The notes under the pieces were generated by a model. That model saw only the letters and a list, made by a program, of their open reading frames with translations, did not search any database and was not told where the DNA came from. From Cellulomonas hominis (GTDB lineage Bacteria; Actinomycetota; Actinomycetes; Actinomycetales; Cellulomonadaceae), in NCBI RefSeq assembly GCF_901521055.1, contig NZ_CABEGA010000062.1, forward strand, positions 1 through 64,000: 64,000 nt of DNA, in the 5' to 3' direction. Shown one piece after another: positions 58,497-64,000 of this stretch (positions within the stretch are counted from its first letter, which is position 1; every line of letters starts with the position of its first letter). The position numbers and the translations under genes were made by a program.

Positions 58497-58865
58497 TCAG
58501 CCGTCGAACCGGGCGCGCGCCCGTTCGACCTCCGTCATGTGCGTCGTCGTCCAGCGCAGGAGCGCGTCGACCGGTTCGCGGAGCGTCTTGCCGAGCGGGG
58601 TGATGCGGTACTCGACCGCGACCGGACGCTCGTGCACCACGAGCCGCTCGACGATGCCGGTGCGCTCCAGCCGACGCAGGGTCGCGGTCAGCGACTTCGC
58701 CGTCACCGCGGGGATGGTCCGGCGGAGGTCGTTGAACCGCGAGGGTCCCTCGCAGAGCTCCTCGAGCACCTGGAGCGACCACTTGTCGAGGATCTGGTCG
58801 AGCAGCTCGCGGTGCGGCGCGCCGACACCGAGCTGCTCCGTGAGCGGGTGAGTGGTTTCGAGCAC
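58497..58865 (-). CDS. HxlR-family regulator
   Basis: Winged-helix regulator of 122 aa: HRELLDQILDKWSLQVLEEL, FNDLRRTIPAVTAKSLTATL, RRLERTGIVERLVVHERPVA, then a dimerisation helix WTTTHMTEVERARARF. GTG 58865 is used. A 17-bp palindrome overlaps this start codon and lies upstream of the divergent RidA gene, so the regulator probably represses both. Confidence 0.9.
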   Translation of the reverse strand: MLETTHPLTEQLGVGAPHRELLDQILDKWSLQVLEELCEGPSRFNDLRRTIPAVTAKSLTATLRRLERTGIVERLVVHERPVAVEYRITPLGKTLREPVDALLRWTTTHMTEVERARARFDG

Positions 58866-58880
58866 GACACCTAGTGTCGT
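58864..58880. promoter_or_regulatory. HxlR operator overlapping the regulator start
   Basis: ACGACAC-CTA-GTGTCGT, perfect 7-bp arms. It overlaps the regulator's GTG start (58863-58865) and lies 65 bp upstream of RidA. Autorepression is expected. Confidence 0.82.
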
Positions 58881-58944
58881 TGAAGTTCCCTCGGGCGACC
58901 AGGTAGCAATGGGCAACCACCCGTTCGAACCTCCGGAGGACCCC

Positions 58945-59355
58945 GTGCCCGTGCAGCGCTTCACCCCTGACGGCCTCATGCAGCCCACCCCCTACGCCCA
59001 CGTCGCGGTCGGCACCGGCAGCCGCCACGTCCACGTCGCCGGCCAGATCGCGCGTGACGCCGAGGCGCAGCCGCTCGCGCCGGGCGACCTCGCGGGGCAG
59101 GTGTCCGCAGCCCTGCGCAGCACCGCGCTCGGCCTGCGGTCCGCGGGAGCCACGTTCGACGACGTCGTGCGTCTGACGTTCTACGTGACGGCGTGGAGCC
59201 CCGAGAGGATCGGCGACTTCATGGCGGGCGTCGAGCGCGTCGCGGAGGAGCTCGGCCTGCCGCAGCCGATGCCGCCGTCGTCGCTCATCGGGGTGGACTA
59301 CCTGTTCGAGCCGGACGTGCTCGTGGAGGTGGAGGCCACCGCGGTCGTGGACTGA
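58945..59355 (+). CDS. RidA/YjgF-family protein without the catalytic Arg
   Basis: Protein of 136 aa: YAHVAVGTGSRHVHVAGQIA, LGLRSAGATFDDVVRLTFYV and VLVEVEATAVV are the RidA framework. The usual Arg of the PxRxxV segment that anchors the imine substrate reads Ser (MPPSSLIGV), so normal imine deaminase activity is doubtful. GTG 58945 follows CCGGAGG; ATG 58909 would add 12 residues. Divergent from an HxlR gene with a shared operator. Confidence 0.88.
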   Translation: MPVQRFTPDGLMQPTPYAHVAVGTGSRHVHVAGQIARDAEAQPLAPGDLAGQVSAALRSTALGLRSAGATFDDVVRLTFYVTAWSPERIGDFMAGVERVAEELGLPQPMPPSSLIGVDYLFEPDVLVEVEATAVVD

Positions 59356-59415
59356 GGCGGTCCTCGACCGAGGCGGGCCCGGACCGACGCCGCCCGGTGC
59401 GGTCGCGGTACGCGG

Positions 59416-60042
59416 CTACACCCGCGTGCCGCGCCCGCGGACCCGGCGGTGCACGACGACCGCCACCCACGCGGCCCCCGCGGCCACGCCGGTGCCGACC
59501 ACCGCGCCCGCCGCGACGTCGTGCGGGTAGTGGACGCCCTCCAGCACCCGCCCGGCCGCGGCGAGCAGCGCGACGCCCACCGCCACCCAGGTGACCCACG
59601 CGCGCCGGGCGGCGACCGCGATGACGACCACGGCGGCGAACGCGACCGTGGCGTGGTTGGACGGGAGCGACCAGTCCCCCGCCGGCGGGCAGTGCGGGAC
59701 GCCGTCCCAGCGCGAGCACGGCCGCGGCTGCACGAGCACGAGCTTGAGCCCCTCGCTCGCGCCGTACGCCAGCACCACGCCGACCGCGGCACCGATGACG
59801 CCCGGCAGCGAGCCGGGGCGGGTGCGCCACACGTGCAGCCCGGACACGACGACCCCGGCTGCCAGGAGAGCGAGCGCCGCGGGCGACACGACGTCGACGG
59901 CCGGGAGCCGGGCGGGCGACGCCGCCGCCCACTGCGCGACGACCACGCTCAGGCTGCCCGGCAGCGGCAGCAGCAGCACCACCGCGACGAGGAGGCCGAG
60001 CGCGGCGAAGGGGGCGGACGGGTGGCGGACGTCGGCAGGCAT
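59416..60042 (-). CDS. PAP2-family membrane phosphatase
   Basis: Integral membrane protein of 208 aa with six helices and the three PAP2 motifs: KLVLVQPRPC (phosphate site), SLPSNHATVAFAAVVVI (His in motif 2) and RVLEGVHYPHDVAAGAVVGT (His in motif 3). It dephosphorylates a lipid such as phosphatidic acid or undecaprenyl pyrophosphate. TAGCGT on the gene strand (60050-60055) ends 7 nt before ATG 60042. Confidence 0.93.
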   Translation of the reverse strand: MPADVRHPSAPFAALGLLVAVVLLLPLPGSLSVVVAQWAAASPARLPAVDVVSPAALALLAAGVVVSGLHVWRTRPGSLPGVIGAAVGVVLAYGASEGLKLVLVQPRPCSRWDGVPHCPPAGDWSLPSNHATVAFAAVVVIAVAARRAWVTWVAVGVALLAAAGRVLEGVHYPHDVAAGAVVGTGVAAGAAWVAVVVHRRVRGRGTRV

Positions 60043-60109
60043 GCGGACGACGCTACGGAATCCGACCGGCGCGGCCGTCGGCCCGGGGTCGGATCGCGCC
60101 GCCGGGCCG

Positions 60110-60171
60110 GTCCGACGTGGGTCCGACCGGCGTCCGACCCAGGTCCGACAGCGGGCCCGCTAGGGTCCGAC
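60110..60171. repeat. Iterated GTCCGAC heptamers at exact 11-bp spacing
   Basis: GTCCGAC starts at 60110, 60121, 60132, 60143 and 60165 (11, 11, 11 and 22 bp apart). A sixth partial copy (TCCGAC) is at 60061. The array lies 75-136 bp upstream of an ECF sigma gene. Heptamers at 11 or 22 bp on one DNA face recall SARP/OmpR-type binding sites. Confidence 0.85.
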
Positions 60172-60245
60172 GGCCAGGCACCGGTAACGCTGGGGCCGCC
60201 GCCGGACACGTCGGGGGTGGAAGCTGCCGACGTGGAAGGGCACCC

Positions 60246-60809
60246 ATGACCCCGGAGGAGCGGTTCGCCGCGCTGTTCGACCGCACGCACCAGCCGCTGC
60301 TCGCGTACGCCGTGCGCCGCGTCAGCGACCCGGCCGACGCGGCGGACGTCGTCGCCGAGACGTACCTGGTCGCCTGGCGCCGGCTCGACGACGTCCCGGA
60401 CGGCGACGCGGCGCGGCCCTGGCTGTTCGGCGTGGCGCGGCGGGTGCTGGCGAACCTGTACCGCGGCGAGCGTCGTCGGCACGCGCTCGCCGAGCGTCTG
60501 CGGGACTCGCTCACGGAGCTCGCGGTCGAGGACGAGTCCCCCGCGACCGGGGTCGTCGCGGCCATGCGGCGCCTGCCGGGACCCGACCAGGAGGTGCTGC
60601 GGCTCGTCGCGTGGGAGGAGCTGGCGCGCGACGAGATCGCCCTGGTCCTCGGGATCTCGCGCACCGCGGTCCGGGTCCGCCTGCACCGGGCCCGGCGACG
60701 TCTGATGGAGCAGATGGCCCGGATGGCCGCCGACGACGACCCCGTCGCAGCCGCGCCCCCACCACGGGTGCTGACCGGCACCGCCCGCCCGACCACTGAG
60801 GAGGCATGA
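60246..60809 (+). CDS. ECF-type RNA polymerase sigma factor
   Basis: Sigma factor of 187 aa. Region 2: FAALFDRTHQPLLAYAVRRV, DAADVVAETYLVAWRRLDDV, ARPWLFGVARRVLANLYRGE. Region 4: MRRLPGPDQEVLRLVAWEEL, IALVLGISRTAVRVRLHRAR. ATG 60246 has a weak site (GAAGG). The stop overlaps the next gene's ATG start (ATGA), coupling it to a membrane protein. An 11-bp-phased repeat array lies upstream, so it is probably under control of a separate activator. Confidence 0.93.
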   Translation: MTPEERFAALFDRTHQPLLAYAVRRVSDPADAADVVAETYLVAWRRLDDVPDGDAARPWLFGVARRVLANLYRGERRRHALAERLRDSLTELAVEDESPATGVVAAMRRLPGPDQEVLRLVAWEELARDEIALVLGISRTAVRVRLHRARRRLMEQMARMAADDDPVAAAPPPRVLTGTARPTTEEA

Positions 60810-61819
60810 TGCGCGACGAGACCACGACCGGGGACGCCCTGGCGGCACTGCGCGCGGCCGACCCGGCGCTCCGCGTCGACCTGGCACGGGTGGGCCCGGA
60901 GGCGCTCGGCGCCCTGCGCGACGCGGTCCCCGCCGCCGCGGCCGGCACGGCACCGACCCGGGGCCCGCGGCGGCGCTGGGCTCGCCGCACCGTCGTGGCG
61001 GGCGGTGTCGTGGCGGCGCTGGTGGGCGGCGGGGCCGCCTACGCGGGGTACCAGAGCTGGTACGCGGGCGACGGCGGCGCCGAGGGCGTGACGTGCACGC
61101 TCGCCTACGGGGAGCTCGGCACCGTGGGCCCGGAGTCGAGCGGCGGCCCGGTGCTCACCGGCGACCCGGTGGCCGACTGCGCGCACTACCAGGAGCTCGT
61201 CGGCCTGCCGCCGATCCCCGACCCCGTGGCGTTCCGCGACGCGTGGCACCCGGTGGTCGTCGCTCCGGCGGACCAGGTGCCGCCGGACGCGACCCTGCTG
61301 CCGGGGTCGACACCGCAGGACCGCGCCGTCCGCGAGCTCGAGGCGACGTTCCACGACTACGTCGACGGCGTGAGCTCGACCTGCGCCACCCCGGACGAGG
61401 CGATCGCGGCGGCGCAGGCCGAGCTCGACCGGCTCGGGCTGTCGACGTGGCGGGTGGAGCTGCGGGCGGCCCCGGAGCCGCCCGGGGGCGCGTGCGCCAG
61501 CGTCGGACCGGACCCGGACGCGCATGTACTCGTGGTCCATCCGCTGGGGGTCGACACGCTGGAGACCCTCGTCTCCAGGGGCGACATGGTGCCGTGGGTG
61601 CGGGACCTGCGCGACGCGCTGCGTGCCGGGGTGGCCGAGCAGTGCCTCGGCCTCGCGGACGCCGAGGCTGTGGTCGACCGGGCACTGGGCAGCGAGCACC
61701 ACTGGCCGACCACCGTGGTGGAGGACCCGGAGGCCACCTGCACCCGCGTCGACCTCGAGGTCGGGGGGAGCGTCCAGGTCACGCTCCGCGGCCCCGAGGC
61801 GGCGGCTCCCCCCGCCTGA
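60806..61819 (+). CDS. Single-pass membrane protein, putative ECF partner
   Basis: Protein of 337 aa with the same layout as the gene at 20565: cytosolic N-terminus (LAALRAADPALRVDLARVGP), one hydrophobic helix (TVVAGGVVAALVGGGAAYAG) and a long extracytoplasmic part with five or more Cys residues (TCTLAYGEL, ADCAHYQELVGLPPIPD, STCATPDEAI). No zinc anti-sigma motif. Coupled to the sigma gene by a four-base overlap. Likely modulates the sigma factor or senses its signal; unproven. Confidence 0.8.
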   Translation: MMRDETTTGDALAALRAADPALRVDLARVGPEALGALRDAVPAAAAGTAPTRGPRRRWARRTVVAGGVVAALVGGGAAYAGYQSWYAGDGGAEGVTCTLAYGELGTVGPESSGGPVLTGDPVADCAHYQELVGLPPIPDPVAFRDAWHPVVVAPADQVPPDATLLPGSTPQDRAVRELEATFHDYVDGVSSTCATPDEAIAAAQAELDRLGLSTWRVELRAAPEPPGGACASVGPDPDAHVLVVHPLGVDTLETLVSRGDMVPWVRDLRDALRAGVAEQCLGLADAEAVVDRALGSEHHWPTTVVEDPEATCTRVDLEVGGSVQVTLRGPEAAAPPA

Positions 61820-61822
61820 GGC

Positions 61823-62719
61823 TCACGCCCGCGGCCCGGACCCTCCGGGCCGCGGACGGACCACCCGCGCGAGCTTGTCCGGGTTCCGCACCACGTAGAT
61901 CTCCTGCACCACGCCGTCGCCGACCGCGAACTGGAACGTCGTCGACACGACGCCGCCCTCGACCGCGAGGGCGGCCGTCTGGCCGTTGAGCACCACCGGC
62001 GCCACCGTGGCGGAGCTCCCCTGCCGCGCGCGCAGCCCGAGGAGGAACCGGACCACCGCGTCGGCGCCGTGCACCGGCCGGCGGGCGGCCGTGACGCGAC
62101 CCCCGCCGTCGACGGTGAGCACCACGCCGGGGGCGAGCAGCGCGAGGAGCCCCGCCACGTCGCCGTCCCGCGCCGCGGCGAGGAACCCCGCGACCACGTC
62201 GGCGTGCGCCCGCGGGTCGACCGCGAACCGCTCGCGGCGCGCCTGCACCCGCTCGCGCGCCCGGTGCACCGCCTGCCGCACCGCGGCCTCGTGGCCGCCG
62301 CCCGCGTGGGCGACGTCCGCGTACGAGAAGCCGAAGACCTCGCGCAGCGCGTAGCAGGCGCGCTCCCGGTCCCCGAGGGTCTGCAGGAGGACGAGCAGCG
62401 CCGCCGACACCCGGTCCACCTCGACTGCGCGCTCCTCCGGTCCCCCGTTCAGGTCACCCGTCGGCAGCGGCTCCGGCAGCCAGGGGCCGACGTAGTCGAC
62501 CCGGGTCCGCTGCGCCGACCGCAGCACGTCCAGGCACCGGTTCGTCGCCAGCCGCGCGAGGTAGGCGCGCGCGTCGTCCGGGTCCACCGTGCGCGTCGTC
62601 CACCGCTCGTACGCGTCCTGCACGACGTCCTCCGCGTCGGCCACCGATCCCAGCAGGTCGTAGGCGATCGTGAAGACGAGCCCGCGGTGGCGCAGGAAGA
62701 CGTCGTCGGCCGGGCTCAC
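61823..62719 (-). CDS. ECF41-group sigma factor with SnoaL-like C-terminal domain
   Basis: Sigma factor of 298 aa. Region 2 (FTIAYDLLGSVADAEDVVQD, ARAYLARLATNRCLDVLRSA), linker motif YVGPWLPEPL, region 4 (LREVFGFSYADVAHAGGGHE), then a SnoaL/NTF2-like domain ending NPDKL. Linker and NPDKL motifs are the hallmarks of ECF41, whose C-terminal domain tunes activity without an anti-sigma factor. GTG 62719 is chosen because it overlaps the oxidoreductase stop (GTGA); GTG 62752 would add 11 residues. Co-operonic with an oxidoreductase, as expected for this group. Confidence 0.93.
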   Translation of the reverse strand: MSPADDVFLRHRGLVFTIAYDLLGSVADAEDVVQDAYERWTTRTVDPDDARAYLARLATNRCLDVLRSAQRTRVDYVGPWLPEPLPTGDLNGGPEERAVEVDRVSAALLVLLQTLGDRERACYALREVFGFSYADVAHAGGGHEAAVRQAVHRARERVQARRERFAVDPRAHADVVAGFLAAARDGDVAGLLALLAPGVVLTVDGGGRVTAARRPVHGADAVVRFLLGLRARQGSSATVAPVVLNGQTAALAVEGGVVSTTFQFAVGDGVVQEIYVVRNPDKLARVVRPRPGGSGPRA

Positions 62720-63828
62720 GCGGGCGCCGCTGTCCGTGGGCCGGCCGGCCACCGGTAGGAGCCGGGGCGACGTGCCTCACCGGCCAGCCAGTGCACGGTC
62801 CGGCGGCACACGAGCTCCTTGACCCCGGCGGCCACGACGCCGTGCAGGCGCAGCGCGCGGGCGGTGTCGTCGGGTCGCACGGTCTGGATGATGCCATCGC
62901 CGCGCCCCAGGCTCACGCACTGGAGCGCGAAGCCGGCATCCAGCACCGCCGCGGGGCGTCCGTCGAGCACCGCCAGCGCCACGTCCGCGGCGTGCGCGCC
63001 CTGCGGCAGCGCCGCGGCGCACCCCATGCGCAGGTGGTCCGTGCCCGGACCGACGACCCGGCACCCGTCGCCGGCTCCGAGCACGTGCGGGTCGCCGGCC
63101 ACCCGCAGGTCGGGACCGACGAGCAGCCGCCCCCGCTCGTCGACGGGCAGCCCGCTGGCTGCCGCGAGCGACGCCCCGGCGAAGCCGTCGGCGCGCAGGG
63201 TGAGGGCGGTCGGCGGCACCGTCCCCTCCGACTCGTGCACGGTGACGCCCGACCGGCCGAGTCGCGCCGCCGCCGCACGGGCGCCGCGGGCGCCGAGCGC
63301 CGGTGCCACCCCACCGCGCGCCAGCAGGTGCACGGCCAGGTCCGGGCGCCGCCCGCGGAGCTCCGCCGCGAGCTCGACCCCGGTGTGCCCCGCACCACGC
63401 ACGAGCACCGCCGCTCCGGGCAGCAGGGCGCGGACGCGCTCGCGGGCGACGGTCGCGCTCTCCGCGGTGGCGACGTCGGGCTGATCCGTGCCGGTGTCGG
63501 GCCGGGCCGTCGACCCGGCGGCGTACACGAGGACGTCGTACGGCACCTCCCGGTCGGCGAGCAGGATCCGGCGACCCGCGGCGTCGATCCGCTCCACCCG
63601 GCCGATCTCGAGCCGCACGGCCGGGTGCAGCACGTCGCCGAACGGGCGCACCGGCAGCGGTCGGACGCCCGCGGCGTACTCGTGCAGCCGGATCCGCTCC
63701 ACGAACGCATCCCGCTCGTTGACGAGCACCACCTCGACCGCAGCCCGCGGTCCCCGCGACCCCGCGAGGCGGTTGGCCGCCATCACCCCGGCGTACCCGC
63801 CGCCCACCACCACGACCCGCTGCGTCAT
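62716..63828 (-). CDS. FAD/NAD(P)-dependent oxidoreductase (type II NADH dehydrogenase-like)
   Basis: Flavoprotein of 370 aa: VVVVGGGYAGVMAANRLAGS (FAD-binding GxGxxG), VPYDVLVYAAGSTARPDT, VLVRGAGHTGVELAAELRGR (NAD-binding), HVLGAGDGCRV and MGCAAALPQGAHAADVALAV (FAD second site). The ending RTVHWLAGEARRPGSYRW is typical of this actinobacterial NDH-2-like group. ATG 63828 has GAAGGAGGAG. Forms an operon with ECF41, which matches the known oxidoreductase partner class. Electron acceptor unknown. Confidence 0.92.
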   Translation of the reverse strand: MTQRVVVVGGGYAGVMAANRLAGSRGPRAAVEVVLVNERDAFVERIRLHEYAAGVRPLPVRPFGDVLHPAVRLEIGRVERIDAAGRRILLADREVPYDVLVYAAGSTARPDTGTDQPDVATAESATVARERVRALLPGAAVLVRGAGHTGVELAAELRGRRPDLAVHLLARGGVAPALGARGARAAAARLGRSGVTVHESEGTVPPTALTLRADGFAGASLAAASGLPVDERGRLLVGPDLRVAGDPHVLGAGDGCRVVGPGTDHLRMGCAAALPQGAHAADVALAVLDGRPAAVLDAGFALQCVSLGRGDGIIQTVRPDDTARALRLHGVVAAGVKELVCRRTVHWLAGEARRPGSYRWPAGPRTAAPA

Positions 63829-63859
63829 GTCTCCTCCTTCGTCGGGCTCTCCCCCACCA

Positions 63860-63886
63860 GACGGCCGACGCGGCGCCGGCGTGACA
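63860..63886 (-). promoter_or_regulatory. ECF41-type promoter upstream of the oxidoreductase-ECF41 operon
   Basis: On the minus strand: TGTCACG (63886-63880), 16-bp spacer, CGTC (63863-63860), 32 bp upstream of the ATG. From memory, ECF41 targets carry TGTCACA and CGTC; only the last -35 base differs here. Strong support for autoregulation. Confidence 0.8.
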
Positions 63887-63905
63887 GTGAGCCGCGCCAC
63901 ACCAT

Positions 63906-63923
63906 CCGTACTAGCTGGTACGG
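63906..63923. promoter_or_regulatory. Imperfect palindrome CCGTAC-TAGCTG-GTACGG
   Basis: Perfect 6-bp arms with a TAGCTG centre, 20 bp upstream of the ECF41-type -35 element. Possible TetR/MarR-type operator; the regulator is not in view. Confidence 0.5.
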
Positions 63924-63932
63924 CGCGCCGCT

Positions 63933-63987
63933 GGGTGGAAGGTTCGGACGGACACACCGCCGGCGAGTCCGCCCGAACCTTCCACCC
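63933..63987. terminator. Long inverted repeat at the window end
   Basis: GGGTGGAAGGTTCGG (63933-63947) and its exact complement CCGAACCTTCCACCC (63973-63987); after one mismatch, CGGAC pairs with GTCCG. Stem about 20 bp, loop 13 nt. Likely a terminator of a gene right of the window, or an operator. Confidence 0.6.
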
Positions 63988-64000
63988 GGCCGTGGCGGGG

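Noticed and set aside
1-64000. CRISPR, tRNA, rRNA, prophage or integrase
   Set aside because: No regular spacer repeats, cloverleaf-type sequence, or integrase/phage structural gene was recognised anywhere in the window.

Overview
The window is about 64 kb of very GC-rich DNA. Codons mostly end in G or C, GTG starts are common, many genes look leaderless, and there are several ECF sigma factors plus F420/PPOX-type and MmyB-type regulatory families. This points to an actinobacterium. A LacI regulator, a GH26-type lipoprotein glycosidase and the overall gene style suggest Cellulomonas or a close Micrococcales relative, but the genus is an inference. I see no rRNA, tRNA, CRISPR array, transposase, integrase or phage gene, and no gene-free stretch over 300 bp. 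It reads as chromosomal 'regulator plus enzyme' territory.

Layout. 0-13 kb: LacI regulator with its own operator, AI-2E-type permease, cupin, methyltransferase, esterase, a YCII (DGPF) gene coupled to an ECF42 sigma factor with a matching candidate promoter, glycosyltransferase, surface-anchored ice-binding-like protein, EAL protein, DUF1059, HxlR-like regulator with VOC protein, a second YCII protein and a membrane-anchored hydrolase. 13-19 kb: rifampin ADP-ribosyltransferase (arr) tail-to-tail with a drug-type MFS exporter, amidohydrolase divergent from TetR with tandem operators, and a PadR-MFS pair. 19-22 kb: KPR-type reductase, an ECF sigma factor with a membrane partner, DUF1232. 22-39 kb: a run of divergent regulator/enzyme pairs with palindromic operators (MarR/old yellow enzyme, MarR/SDR, TetR/SDR, WYL/hydrolase, phosphotriesterase-like/CGNR, HxlR/MFS, MarR/quinone oxidoreductase), plus VanZ, an APH-type kinase, GNAT and the GH26-like lipoprotein.

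39-47 kb is the most unusual region: a barrel-less amidohydrolase/Atu4866 fusion, three related SDR proteins of which two lack the catalytic lysine, an NhaA antiporter fused to a DsbA-like domain without its cysteines, a MmyB-type regulator, and a free-standing MmyB-like ligand domain. The set looks like a group of former enzymes, possibly kept for sensing or scaffolding. 46-54 kb: RibD-like reductase, PPOX protein, acetyltransferase, YdeI protein, lipid kinase, and a DUF4097 + DrrAB-type ABC operon facing an unusual HTH_38/MarR regulator across a palindrome-rich promoter. 53-64 kb: beta-lactamase-fold hydrolase, a second MmyB-type regulator, a lone LuxR HTH, malate dehydrogenase, an orphan PIN protein, HxlR/RidA with an operator over the start codon, PAP2, an ECF sigma factor preceded by 11-bp iterated repeats, and an oxidoreductase-ECF41 operon with a matching ECF41-type promoter.

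Most genes form two- or three-gene units. Detoxification and redox enzymes (OYE, SDRs, quinone reductase, RidA, VOC, PPOX) sit beside their own one-component regulators. ECF42 and ECF41 each sit with the partner gene class known for them. At least fourteen genes have a TANNNT hexamer ending 6-7 nt before the start codon, so leaderless transcription is probably common here.
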